Shown here piece after piece: positions 34,845 to 48,100 of a DNA stretch of 64,000 nucleotides. Where the stretch lies: positions 248,001 to 312,000 of the forward strand of contig VWZF01001696.1 of assembly GCA_013396755.1 (NCBI GenBank), in the 5' to 3' direction. Positions within the stretch are counted from its first letter, which is position 1. Each line of letters starts with the position of its first letter. The notes below the pieces were generated by a model. It searched no databases and had not been told where the DNA came from. It saw nothing but the letters and a program-made list of their open reading frames with translations. The DNA is from Sclerurus mexicanus (taxonomy: Eukaryota; Chordata; Aves; Passeriformes; Furnariidae). Made by a program: the position numbers and the translations under genes.

Positions 34845-35416
34845 TTAAGTAAGTGATGTGCAGATGACACAAAACTGGGAGGAGCTGTTGACTCCCTTGA
34901 AGGTAGGGAAGCCCTGCAGAGAGACCTGGACAAATGAGAGGACTGGGCAATCACCAACCACACGAAGTTCAACAAAGAGAAGTGCCAGATTCTGTACCTG
35001 GGATGGGGCAACCCTCGATGTTCGTACAGGCTGGGGAATGAGACGCTGGAAAGCAGTGCCATGGAAAGGGACCCGGGGATCCTGGTGGATGGCAAGTTGA
35101 ATATGAGTCAGCAGTGCCCTGGCAGCCAGGAGGGCCAACCCTGTCCTGGGGGGCATCAGGCAAAGCATCACCAGCCAGTCAAGGGAGGGGATTGTCCTGC
35201 TCTGCTCTGCACTGGGGCAACCTCACCTTGAATTTGTGTGCATTTTTGGGAACCACTGTATAAGGAAGATATTAAGCNACCAAGCCTGCCAGAGTTCAAG
35301 AAGCATTTGGATGATACTTTCAGGCACATGTGATCTTGGGGATGGTCCTGTGCAGGTCAAGGAGCTGGACTTAATGATACTTGTGGGTCAATTCCAACTT
35401 AGCAGATTCTGTGATC
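34845..35416 (+). mobile_element. CR1 LINE with internal deletion and a lone N at the junction
   Basis: The left part is CR1 ORF2: gtgcagatgacacaaaactg, aagttcaacaaagagaagtg, ctgtacctgggatggggcaa, gccatggaaagggacccggg and tgtataaggaagatattaag. Just after attaagc at 35271-35277 there is an n at 35278. The sequence then continues from a point several hundred bases further along the CR1 consensus (accaagcctgccagagttca), and ends with the tail gcagattctgtgatcc. It matches the inner part of the minus-strand copy at 27055-27990, so it is the same subfamily type. Confidence 0.9.
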
Positions 35417-37849
35417 CCACTTGAGTCCCAGTGCCTGTGCTACAGGTCTGCCCTTATTTATCGCATAAAAACCTGAGTCTGAATCCAAGAACCTTTCTCA
35501 AAAATTCATTCAAAGTAAAATATAGTTCCACAAAAAGATTTTGTTTTCAACAAATTGCCAGGAACTTGCCTCTGCCTAAAAACTGTTACTATTAAAACAG
35601 AGTATGCATTTCAGATGCAATGATGATTCAAAAATGAAATTATTTTTGGAAGCTCCTGTTCTATTCACAGAAATGTTGGGGAAGGCTGTTTAGAGTAAGT
35701 CCACATATAGGCAAGTTCCCAGAGCCAGGTAACAAAAAAGTCAATGTTCCTTCTTGAAAAAGTGAAGCTCTCTTCCCTGCTCACCTTCCAATGTCTTGAC
35801 TCAAATTCTTTTCAGAAGAGCAAACATTAGCAAACACCTTAGATTCCCAACTCACGTGAACTAGCCCTGCTGGTGACAGCCATGTGCATCTGTCCATCTT
35901 TCAGGTTAATCTGAAGAGAAATTAAACAGGATAGACCTGTGAAGTTTGTTTAAAGTTTAGCAGGGGAGTTGGAGGGGAAGGCTTTGAGGAAGCTGATGCC
36001 CAGTCTACTGCTGCTGCCCCGCTAGGATCTCACTCTGTACAAGCTTCAGAGGATGAAATCCGTGACTCACTCTCACATCCTGCAGAACTAATTGCTGGTT
36101 TAGTACCATCCACAAAAGCCTGCAAAGGCCTTACCAAAAATCTTTGCACAGCACAGGAATCTTGACTCAAATGGACTGAAGCAAAATACTTACTTCCTCT
36201 GCTTCACTAGACACAAATACAAAGACAGAGAGGAAAGGAAGGGAGTAAAACCAGCCTAATACTCCCTTAGATGATTCCAGCAATATCAAATAGATGAAAA
36301 GAACAGTATTGTCTACTAAAAAAGAAAAACACAACCAAAACACACAAAAAAACCCCCAAAAACACTCCCGACAGCAATCAAGAAATCATTGTGAACTTTT
36401 ATACACCTGAGATCCACATATATTTTTCGTATTGTACAAACTGCAAAATGATGACAACATCGACTACCTTTCCTCTCATTTCAGATTAAGATCCAAAACA
36501 GAAATGGCATTTTTGTTAAAACACTCAAAATAAGTCTTGTTTTTAAAATTAAGTTGCAGACCACAATCTGAAGTGGGAAGTTCTGCATTCCTTTATAGGT
36601 AATGACCTTGCTTGCTGTTAATGCATCTGGCATACATTCAGACATCATTTGAGCCTGCAAAAATACTCAAACCAACCAAATCCAGGTATACATATTGTCA
36701 AGTACTAGGCAACATTTTTAATCTCCTGCATCTGCATTTTCACAAATTTGCTCTACTGTACGTACAGACACTTTACATTTGCCCCTGAAAGACCTTAAAT
36801 CACCTTAGTTGAATTTTTTGAGCTGGACCTCTTCCTTTTTCTGCTAGAAACCTGGAGTTTCTTTTCCAGCTGCCAATAATGATTCTGTTCCTGTAGACAA
36901 AGACGTAAATCCACACTATTGTCCATTTAGATTTGTCTTTAGAAATTCCATGGAGACTTCAGGGGAAAACTTTCCATTCAGTTTGTCTCTGGAGTTTCCT
37001 GTACTGACAACTCAGACATCAATTTGTCTTTAATAGTCTTCATTTTTGATGCTTTTTCTCCCCTACTTAGAAAAGCTCAGCAATTCATAGAAAAATCTTA
37101 CCAGATATTTTTCATCCAAGTTCTTTTGTCCTCTGAATTACAGTCCTCTCCTATCCGAACCAAGCCATGGGATGTGGCAAGTTCATATAACTGTAACCAA
37201 ATCTCCAAACTCTAGGACTGCAAGGTCTCACTGCAGAGCATTTGGGCTAACACACTCTCCCCTCTCTACAGGAGAGAAAAACATTTAAGTACAGGTGAAA
37301 ATACAGAGCCAGAATAGTCTGCCACTGGAAGTATCAGAAAATAGATTTTTTTGAGCTGCAGAGCTTGTCTCCCAAAGTACAGAATCACCAAGCTCCCCTC
37401 ATTCTAGTTACCGGCTGAGAGTTTTAGAGCATGCAAACTTCAGCAAGGCTGATCACAAAAAGCAGCTGAAACTTCTCCCTTTCAACAGGGAAAGTAGGTA
37501 ATAAATACCCTCTGGCAAGCCCTTTTCTGGGGTCAGAGGGGAGGCACTGCAATGGTCTGACATAGACTTCTAACCATGAACGCGAGTAACTGTGGGGCTT
37601 TTAATGAGTTTCACAACTTCAACGAAGAACAGACAGGTTTGGTCACTGCTGTTTTTGCAACTCTATGTGCTGTGACACACACCTACTCTGAGTGGCAAGA
37701 AACACTACTGATTTTGTCATTTCTAGTTTCAAAAGCTGTACACTATGCACAGTTACCCCAAGGCAATAAAACATGATCTATTTCAATTTAGATCTGATCT
37801 GCTCTTCCATGCAGGCAACACAAAGCATATTGTAGCTTTTCATCAATTA
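35417..37849. other. Intergenic stretch, no gene recognised
   Basis: AT-rich sequence with an A/C-rich tract at 36316-36366. No gene or repeat family was recognised. Confidence 0.55.
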
Positions 37850-37986
37850 GAATCAGGATCATTGAATTATTTAGGTTGGAAAGGAACTTTAAGATCATCA
37901 AGTCCAATCATAAATGTAACGCTGCCAAGTCCACCACTAAACCATGTCTCTAAGTGCCACATCTACACATCTTTTAAATACCTCAT
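37850..37986 (-). mobile_element. CR1 LINE, short 3'-end fragment, minus orientation
   Basis: The 3' end is at the left: attgaattatttaggttgga, then aaggaactttaagatcatca, tgccaagtccaccactaaac and catcttttaaatacct. The order matches the last ~140 nt of the CR1 subfamily seen at 411-861. It is strongly 5'-truncated. Confidence 0.9.
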
Positions 37987-40900
37987 ATTAAATTGCACGT
38001 AATCAAGCTGCAAGATTTTAATTAGCAGCTCCATTAATATCTATGCAGTGAGTATGGTCACTAGCAAGAAAAAAAATCTACCACCATGCATATTTCATCT
38101 GTACTTTGTGAACTAAGCATAATCTAGTGGCATCCCAACATCCTTCAACAACTATTTGCAAGTTAGGCAAGTTGCACAAAGTTCAATTATTTGAAAGTTC
38201 ATAGCTATACAGAGCCATCTATTTCTAGCCAAGGAAGAGAACGTGAATTTCACAGATCCTGAAATTATTTAATTTGTCACCATCAACCTATTCCATGTCC
38301 ACCAGAGCTGAGTTATTTTAGCAGCACTTTTTTCAGAACACCTGAGCCAGCAGATGCCTTAGGCTATACAGAAACAACTGGAGAAGTGCAGCCTTCAAAT
38401 GATGGAAAGCCCAGAAGTCCTTGGTTGGTGACAATGCTCAGTGTATTTCTCCTTAACTAAATAACAAAACAAGGTCAGCTGAACCCTCCCGTAGCCTAAG
38501 AATATACCCAGGGTCTCAAAGCAGGGTGAGAATGGCTTGGAGTTGATTTCCATGCTGTCATATCTGGGCAGCTCTCAATACCTCAGTTGCCTGGCTACAG
38601 CTGTACAAACTGCAGGCTGCCCTGCATGCACACACTTAAAACCACTAGCGAAAGTTCTGTACGCCCTCTTGGCATCCATGGGAGGACAGCATCACAAGAG
38701 AAGCACAAGGAGGAGCTCTCAGCAGCCTTTACAATAACCCTCTGTTAGGTCTTGTAACAGGCACGTCCCTTTTGCTCCCCCAGCAACACAAGTGGGCAGT
38801 GCAATCTAAATCACAGTGAAAGGCTGGAACACAATGAGACAAACCAGCTTGCGATGGTGCGATTCTGGGAAACATGCTTCCTTGCAATGAGACTGATGAA
38901 CAGCACGGCGTTCTGCCTTTACAGAGGAAGTGTCATCTTTCACACAATGGAGAAAGCAGAGAGTCTGTCCAAAGCCAGGATTAAAGCCCAGCAATCTGCA
39001 GTATTATTTTAAGAGTTTAATAACTGCACCAAGACAGCAACCAAAAATCCCCTATTAACTGCAGTGGGAACAAAACTGGATCCTCTTGTAAAGTAGAGCC
39101 AGCACAGCAAACATAAGGCTTATGCAACACAGCCTCATTCTGCTTTTTCTTTTGAAGAGTTAAATAAGGTGTAATTTAGCTATCATATTACACTATTTAA
39201 AATAAGCTTTGTAGCTGTACTCTACACTGCTTAGCTGAAGTTTGCTTTTTATATAAAATGTTTGCTACAAAAGCCTATTTCCATTTAATTCATGCTAACA
39301 TTCTTAAAACCAAAGGTCAAAAACAAGGAAACAAAAGCTTAACTGTAGCTAAGTAGGTCTTGGATGGAGCCCAGAGCTGATGAGAACCAAAAGCTTCACA
39401 CAAAAATAACAGTAGCTTTAGCATTTGCATTCTGTTTAATTAAACATGCTTTTAAAAAGAATCAGTTAACATAAAAAAAACCCAGAACCTAATTTTGAAT
39501 AAAACCTGAGTTAAACAAAGTGTTTGCTCAGATTTTAAGTTAATGTATTTTTAAACTGTAAAAATGTTTGCATATGAATGTTTATACTGCAGATGTTTCA
39601 CACCTGTTTGCATTTTGCAGGACAGTTGCTTTTACATGTTTTTATCTCAATCACAGCACAGAGAAAATTCAAATCTAGAACTCCCTGTCTTATTTCAGGG
39701 AATTATGACTGAAGTCAATAGAATGTGGTTTTCTTCTTTTTCATTCAAAGCTAACTCTTTTATCCTTTTCCAATTTAGGTATAGGTCTTCAAAGTAGAAT
39801 AGCTTGTCATAAGCTTTTAAATTCTCCTGTACTGAATTAGAATCAGTGACAGTGAGATTTACTGCATGAAACAGAACTTGACTTTTGTATGAGTATTAAG
39901 GGAAATTACTGCTCTCTTCCACTGCATCATCAAGGAAGTGTTTACACTTAAAATCAACAGTATATTACTTTTCATCCTTTGGATGACAAGTCAGTGACCT
40001 CTTGTCCCTCTTCACCTCTCCTTTCCCTCACCAGCAGCTCTGAAACTCTTAGTACAATCTTTTTCTAATATTTCACTTGTAAACCTCAAATTCAGGTTGT
40101 CATCTCCATAAAAGTTACAGCTCTGCCCAAATACTCACGTGTTTTTTTTCCCACAGTTGCTCTCTATGTTGGCAAAACTGGATGTTTGGCAATTACCTTG
40201 AGGGGCTACATAATAAGAAATGTATCTTTAAAAAAAAACAAACAAAAAAACCCCAAAAACAAAGCAGGGGGAAAAAAATCTGTTTAATCAATATGTTAAG
40301 AGTTTAGAGGAAGAAAACCACAATATCTAAACTTAAGTTTAGATATAAGGAAACATGATAACAAGAACTATCCTCCTCTTCCTCATAACTAAAAAATAAT
40401 AGAAACACAATCACTGTAGCATGCTGAGATTAATATGCACGAATAATATTGTTGTGGGTGGTGCCAAGAATCACTTGGAACAAGTCATTCTTGCATCTTG
40501 GCAGAATCATCTTTCGAGGAAAAAAAAAAAAGATAAAAGGTCATGCCTACAATGAGTGTTTTCCCACAGATGACTTGCTGTGGTAGCCACCCAGATTACC
40601 TCTCTGTGGATGCAGTTCAAAGCTCATTACTGGCAACAGGCTTTTGAAACAGCCCCGTTATGGGTTTTTTCAAAATGAAAAAGCTCTGTATTTAATTGAT
40701 AGACTGGAAGGAATCTTAAACTCTTTGAAGTCTGAGTTTAACCAGAGAAAAGGACATAATGTTTGCCTTTGGCTTGGCAAGTGATACCTGGGGGGAAAAA
40801 AAATCCTGTGATCTAGAAATAATGGAATTTATACAGTGGTTAGTATGGTGCAAGTACATCAGAGGATGCCTTTAAATTAAAGGTCTGGACATAGCAAAGT

Positions 40901-43900
40901 AACTGGCTGCTCCCTATTACCAACACAATTTAGCTATTAGACTTTACAAAAAAAATCTTTTGAAGACAAGCATAAATGGTGTACAAAAAATGAAACATTT
41001 TAATTAAAACAATTTTATCTTCTTTTATTTTAGCACTATGCTTGCAATTGTGTTCAGACAGCATCAACAGAATAATTTAATATCAAATAAAACAGGAAAA
41101 TATTCAAAATCCTGTAATTCCACAATTTTACTCGTTTTATTTTAGGATTGCATAATCTATTTAAAATAAACTCTTTCCTCTTCAGCAAAGTGGCCACACT
41201 TGAAGTAACTAGCAGTTTCAGTAGCATTTCAGACTTCAGCACAGTGGTGGAGTAAACCATTACTCAGCTGATCCACATAAAAGCTGCTTCGCTTATTTAG
41301 TTTTCCGTGGGGCCAAGCCACTGAATTAGCTTGCCGTTTAAACAAACATTAATGTCACCACAAGGACGGGAAAGTGTGGCTGAGGAAGAAATGTACAAGA
41401 AAAACTCCAACAGTCCCGACTTACACTGATGAAACTGAAGATGGAATTTCACTATTAAATGCACAAATAAGTAATGCTGAGCACAGAGAAGTTTTTTCAA
41501 CTTGCACAAAATAACGATTCAAAACCTGAAGGAAATCTACATAAAAATAATACACAAAACGACATCTCAGAAATTCCAGAAGTTTTCTTTCAGGAGGTTG
41601 TCTTTCCTAGACAGCGTAGTCTACAACCAGTATTAGCATGCAGTGAAGGATGTAACTGTGCTCCAACATCCTCAGGAATATCTCTCTGCCAAGGGAACCA
41701 TGTGCATTAGGAAATGCTACCCTCTATCGTTTGACTAGTCTGAACAGCTAATGTCTCCTTAAAATGATCATGTTAAGAGCCTAACTCTGTTTTTCTTAGA
41801 AGTTACTATAGAAATAATGAGTTAAAACCCCACAAACTTGAAGAGCTGGTGTTAGTTACTGCACAGCCAGACTCCAAACTTCTTTTTACTCATCAACTTA
41901 GTCCTTGGCTACAGCATTCCAATGGGCCCTGACTCTGGCTTCCCTTTCAGTTCCCTCTTCCAAAAGGAAGGCAAGCCAGAGCCTGAAAATGAATTACTGC
42001 CTCAAATAGCTGACTTTTTTAGTTCTGCATAACAGTTTGAATTCTTTTTAGTTCATTTTGTATAAGTACTACTTCAAATCATTACATGATCCTTTACTCT
42101 TCTCCTGTTGTCTTTCCACTCCCATCCCTTTCCAAACCCTGCTAATTAAACTCTTGTAAGGTCCCTTATTTTGAAGATTTTATATTTAAAAACCTTCTCT
42201 AAAAAGCTGAAGCAGCAGGATCTGAAGACATAAGAATGCTATTGCAAAAGAAACAGAAGGTGATCTTTAAATTCAACTCTGTTATGAAAAATTTCTTAAG
42301 GAGCAAAAGGTGTGGTCTTCCCCGTAAGTAAGAAAAAAGAGAAAATAGGGGAAAAATAATTTTTCTGCCAAAGCCACTGCTTAAGAAAAGCTGCAAAACT
42401 CACTTTTGAGTGTTTAGACCATGCCAGCAGGATATTAGATTTAAAAGGAATTTTTTTTTTTTTTCCATCTTATTCTACATTTAAGCCGGGAAGTTCTACT
42501 TGGCTAACAGCAAATAGAATGAAAGAAACACAAGTAAGAGAAAGATTGCCAGGACAAATTATGAAGAATAATACAGCCTGGGCAGCAATTGGCAGGAAAC
42601 AGCAACTGGAAAACATAAGATAAATACCTTTGTATCTTTAATTAAGTTAATTTAATGTTGGCACATCTAAATTTCTTAGAAAAGAAACTGACATTTGAAG
42701 TCCCCTAGAACTTTTTTTGCCTTCTAACCTCTGTGTTCTAGCTCTTGTGGGTAGAAAATGAGAATCGGGTGAATTTTTGAAACAACCTTTTAAGGATGAT
42801 TTCAATTAAATACACTATTGACGTGTAACCTTGAGGATGTTCTCACCGTGACTTTTATGTACCACCACCCATCAACAAACAGTGTTTAATCACTGCTTAA
42901 GGATGAAAGTATAGGAATGTAGTATTGCTACTATTTGTTTCCCTCAAGCCAGCAGCGCATCCAAAGCACATCATACGGCCCTTCTGACCTTGTTCAGAAC
43001 ACAAGACTTTGATGACATGATATAATGCCATAATTTGTTTACTGACACCATAATGTAAAGTATGAAATACAGGTTGTCAGATATACGATCAACACAGAGC
43101 TCACAATATTCCATCCTTGCCCTCTGGACGATTTCCAAGGCAGGAAGAGTAAACAGCCTTCTCCCAGCTTTCTTAGTTTCCACAGCTGAGAGTGTAGGAT
43201 GTTTACAATACCTGTCACTCGGAGCTCTTGAAAACAGACCAAATGTCAGCAGACCTCATACTGATTCGATCACTGACTGCTGGAAACATGCAGATGTCAA
43301 GTAACGGGAGGAAAAAATCTGTATCCATGACTGTTGTATACCATATGAATCCAAATTGATGTTACATCCTTCGTGAACGAGTTGGAAGATCTAAGAAAAG
43401 TTCAAAATAAAGCTGAACTTCAACATTCCCGGAGGACAGCCAGTGTTATTGCCACCATGGTATTGCAAGGCTTACTGCCAGTTCACTCCGAAGTACTCTT
43501 GAATGTCTTGAAGTTGTGCCTGCAGAAAACAGAGAATTCACCATTTTACTGAGTGCACATAGGTAATCTAACAAACAAGCAGAAAAATGGTCTTTGCGTT
43601 CCACAAGTAAAAGTTGTCATGTAATTTCCAAAGGACTTGAAGCTTTTAACACAATTTAAAAACAATATCTAAAGTGCTGGCTCATAAGGGTGCCTATAAT
43701 ATCTAGCTTATTTTTAATTATCAGAAGAAAAATGATTGTGGGACACCTTTGAATACTGTGAGGAAAAGAATACTTTTAAGGACACAGCTTGGTAAACTGA
43801 AGAGTTGATTAAATTACAACATATAACTGTCAACACCAGTCTGGGTCAGTTTGAGACTGTATGTTCCACTCGGAAAAAGATTAAGTATTCAATTTGGTTA

Positions 43901-45093
43901 AATGCATCACCTCTAAGGGAAAAAAAACCCAAATAAACAAGCAAGAAAAGCCCAACAAACAAGAACCCCCACAAAACCAAACAAAAATGAACCCCCCAAA
44001 ACCCCAAACCAAAACCCAAAGAGAATCCAAACATAGATAAGAAAATTTCTCATGTAGAACAAAAGCCAAAATCCTCAGAAAAGCAAAAAAAAATTCCATT
44101 TAAACAGGTTTTAATACAGCATAACAAATACTTTGGGACAAGATTATTGTTTCTACTTTAAAAAACAATGCATGTGAAAAAAACCCAACATGTTCAAGTA
44201 TCTGGGGACCTGAACTGTCTTACAGAATCACAGTAATCTAGTGAAGAAAAGTTAATCTGCTATTGAAAAGCTCCTCTGGGCTTTAGCTGGAGAGCCTAAA
44301 AAGAAGGGTTCCCCCAATACCCGTACTGTTCTCACCATTATATGAACACCATTTATAACACAGTATATTGCTCAGCATTCTGAAGAAACACTCTGCGCAT
44401 AAAGTATATTTCATTTGGAGCAAAGTAACTGTACAATTTTCTTCTCTATCACTAACTGCATATAATTCCAGTACTTCTAAAAATCAGGCTAGATATCTAA
44501 AAGCTCAGTCCCTGGAGGAAATCCCTTTGGTCAAGAAAGAGAACTACAGCAGCAGGAGGGGAAAGAGCGGACTACATAATTGCATGCCCCACCTGACCAT
44601 TCACAAGAAGGCCTAGAGAATTGCAGGAGCCTGAAAAGTGGAAATAAATCTGAAGGTAGAGATTGTTTTCACCTTCTAGTCTACTATAAAATAATATGGA
44701 CTTCAAGGGTAAAGGTGTCAAAAATTGAAAGAATTAAAAGTTTTCTTTCTCAAGATGTCTGTCCTCAATAAATAATCTCCCTGGTCAGCAGTTAAACAAC
44801 CTGTGCTATTTCTGCACAACGATGATCGCCTTCTAAAACACTCCACCAATTTTACATGGGGTTGATGGGTTGGAACACTAAGGCACACAACAGAAGAGGA
44901 AAATCCCTGTCTTTAATCAAGCATCCACACCAATCAGAGTGCCGGGTAACCCTGCAAGAATCAGAATAGCCTGGTGTTGGCTCAACAGTGAATCCAGCAG
45001 TAGAAACAAAAGCATAATGTACAGAAAGAAAATTATGGAGCTGCTCTTTCAGAGCAAGAGAACAGAGTAAATTTCAGAATAACACAGGTGTGA
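37987..45093. other. Intergenic stretch, no gene recognised
   Basis: No coding gene is seen. A/C-rich tracts occur at 40228-40262 and 43918-44032. Confidence 0.5.
43918..44032. repeat. A/C-rich low-complexity tract (G/T-rich on the minus strand)
   Basis: About 115 bases are almost only A and C on the + strand, with C runs embedded in A (accccccaaaaccccaaacc at about 43990-44009). On the minus strand this reads as G runs separated by T runs. Confidence 0.85.
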
Positions 45094-45180
45094 ACACATC
45101 TCAGGAGGTCATCTAGTCCCAGGCCTGCTAGAGGCAGGGCTAGCTTTGAAATCCCACAGGAACTGCTGCTAGAGACCTTA
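45094..45180 (-). mobile_element. Possible short, old CR1-type fragment, minus orientation
   Basis: The phrase aggaggtcatctagtcccag, followed by cctgctagaggcagggctag and ctttgaaat, resembles the opening of a reversed CR1 3' end (ggtcatctagtcc, then cctgct--agcagggc, then ctttgaaat). It is short and diverged, so the call is tentative. Confidence 0.4.
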
Positions 45181-48100
45181 CATTACTCATTCAAGCTTTT
45201 CCAGTTAAGTATGATTTGCAGAAGGCACTTCAGCACTTTACAAAAGAAAGTCGAAATATTGTGGTAGTCTCTGACTGAATTTACCACAGCACTCTCAATC
45301 TTTAGCTGGTAGGCATCTGATATTTCTATTGCTAACAGATCCTATTTTGATCCTCTAATGGTTATGATGAATTTTTTATATTACATGATCAATCATGATA
45401 TCATATGGATGTGCATCTTTTAGTACTGTTGGTTAGAATCACTATTTACTATTATTTTGCCTGTACAATTCAAATTTCAGGACATAAAATCAGTTGATTG
45501 GAAAAGACTAACCTGTGTTACACTAACATTAAAAGTTTGTCCAAGTTTAATACGTGGGAAATAATGGAAAAAAAAAATGCCTCCTCCCAATAATCCAGTA
45601 TATCCCAAAGACAAAAAGCCTCACCCAACTATGTAAATTTAGAAAGCATAGATATTGTAGTTGTGAAAAAGTAAGTAGGAGGAAAAAACCCCAAACTGTC
45701 TGCTTTTTTTTTTCTCTATCAGGTAAAAATTCTGTTTTCAAAATAAGCTTATGGACTATTGGAGCTGTTGGCCTCATAGCCAAGAAAATTTATGAGAGCC
45801 AGTGCAGTTAACAGGCAACATAGTGTCAGCACACAAAGGAAGAAAGCATTTGTCAGTGCAAATGATGCAGTGACAGAGAATTAGCCAACCACATGAAGGA
45901 AAAACAATCTGGAAATTCAGAACAACAAAAAAAATCACAAAAACTAAGCATATCTGGTCTCACAGAATCATATGATCCCAAGCACTTTTGCAACTTACTA
46001 TATATTCTTCAGCTCCAGCATTTAAATGAATGGCACAAGTAACATAGGACTTAAAAGTCAGCTTTGCATATATATTTCATATATGCTTCTGAAAGGTGCA
46101 CCAGATAGTAATAACTTCAAATAATTTAAGGAAATCTTCTGGCACAAACTTCATTTAAACTCAACACAGTAGCTGCTATTCTGGAGGGCCTACAGTCAAA
46201 ACAAGCAACAGGAAAACATAACAGCAATTAAATGATGACTTTAAGCACAGGTCCATGATATTTCTACTGCTTCTCTACTGACTGCCTTTGACTTCCAAAT
46301 TGTTTCAGTTGACTACTTTCTTTTTACTAGTATTTATGAAGTCAAAGATGCATCTAAGGTGATGTACTTGGGGAGGGATAAAAGGTTACATACATCACAC
46401 CCCTTTGCCAAAACAGATGCCTACCACTTGCTAGGCACAGTTTCTCATCTGTGTCTAGGTACACAGACAGCGGCAACCCACCTGCCTCAGCTTGTGTTGC
46501 AAAACATGTACTTCTGCAGGTGTCTGAAAGAAATGAAGCTGCTGATTTGCCAGCAAGTTCTGCACAAAGTTAGGCTCAAATCCCACAGCTGAAGCATCCA
46601 AGGGAAGGCACTACCTGCACAGATAGCCACACTGATCATGGTCTCAGCAAAGCTATCACAACAGTAAAGATCAGCTGCAAAAAAAGCTTTCTCCCCCAGA
46701 CTTTCAAGAGGCAAGGTGTTAGTGATACAGTTATTTACCTGATCCTACAACCTGCTCTCCCGCCCTTGGCTTTGCTGTCCTACACTTGAGGGATATGACT
46801 GTAAAATAAAGTATAGAGAGTTATGAAAGAAGCAGCTGCTAAAATAATGCAGTGCAACAATAAAAACTAGCAACCCCAAAACCCAACTGAAGCACTGCCC
46901 TGCCCTCACCTGGAAAGACGAGATTGTGAATTGCCCAATAAATGCCACACTAAAAGATGTCAGTCATTCATTTGATTTCATTTCACAAGGAAGCACAACC
47001 CAGAAGGATTGAAAAGAAAACCTATTCTTTTCCCTTTTCAGCAAGTTAGCTATTTAATTTCTTGTAATGACAAGAAGTTGGGTGCTCACATAAGCAAATT
47101 ACTCACTGACCACTTTACCAAATAGTTGTTATAGTCAGAACCACTCGATTATATCACTCAACAGCAAATGGCAAGAAAACAGGAAAATGAGGCTGTGTGT
47201 AAACAGGGAGAACTGCATCTATTGTGAGGTCTAATATCTTTATAACCTTATCAGATGAGCTGACATTATGCTACTTCCTGTGACTTGTGGCCCTCTGAAA
47301 CAGCTAGTATTTCTGCTACCTCTGCATCAGACACACCATGAAAATGGGGGAAAGTATCACTGACCATTATGGATATTATGCCATTAGCAAAACTAATGAG
47401 GCACTATGTATATACTAAGCCCTCTTACACTGCCTTTTACAAAAGTTCACAACGGTCTCCAAAACCTTCTTCAAAATCTGTAATGCACACAGGGAAGGCT
47501 AATCTGCCTCCAAAAAGCCTACCTGATCCACCTGCAGTGACCCACTCGAGGGGCAAAATACTTGTGCTGAATCCCCCTCCTGAATACAGACAGCTTAAAA
47601 AGCAGCAGGCCCAGTGAGGACTGCGAGGTATTTAAAACGCTTCCTTCCTTGCCCGGTAGAGTCCTGGAGTAAAGACTGTGTGGTCTTAACATTTGGAGCT
47701 ATTCCCAAATTCTCTCTTTCACTGAACAGCCACTCCTCTAAAAGCAGATAGTGACATCTATAGTACAACAGTCAAGTCAGGTGGAAGTAAGAATTGAGAT
47801 TTGGACTTTGGAAGGAGCAGACGAAATGGCAGGCATCCTTCCAGCTTAGCTAGACTCTGGTGGATCCCCCCTTCATATATCTTCATGCTTCCATGATAGT
47901 CATGAAGACCACAAAACTCTCACTTCTTCTCTCCTTCTACATAAACAGCCTTTCCCTCAAAATTGCCAAGTTTACCTTCTCACCTGCCTGCTCCTGGAAG
48001 GGCACACAGCTTCAGTGAACAACTTCTGATCCAACTTTCTCCAAAAAAATCCTGGCATGGTTCCAAGATTACTTCAAGCCCGTGAGTGATGCATTCTGGT

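Noticed and set aside
45963..45980. A CR1 tail at cacagaatcatatgatccc
   Set aside because: Only the tail-like string is present and no CR1 body follows on either side.
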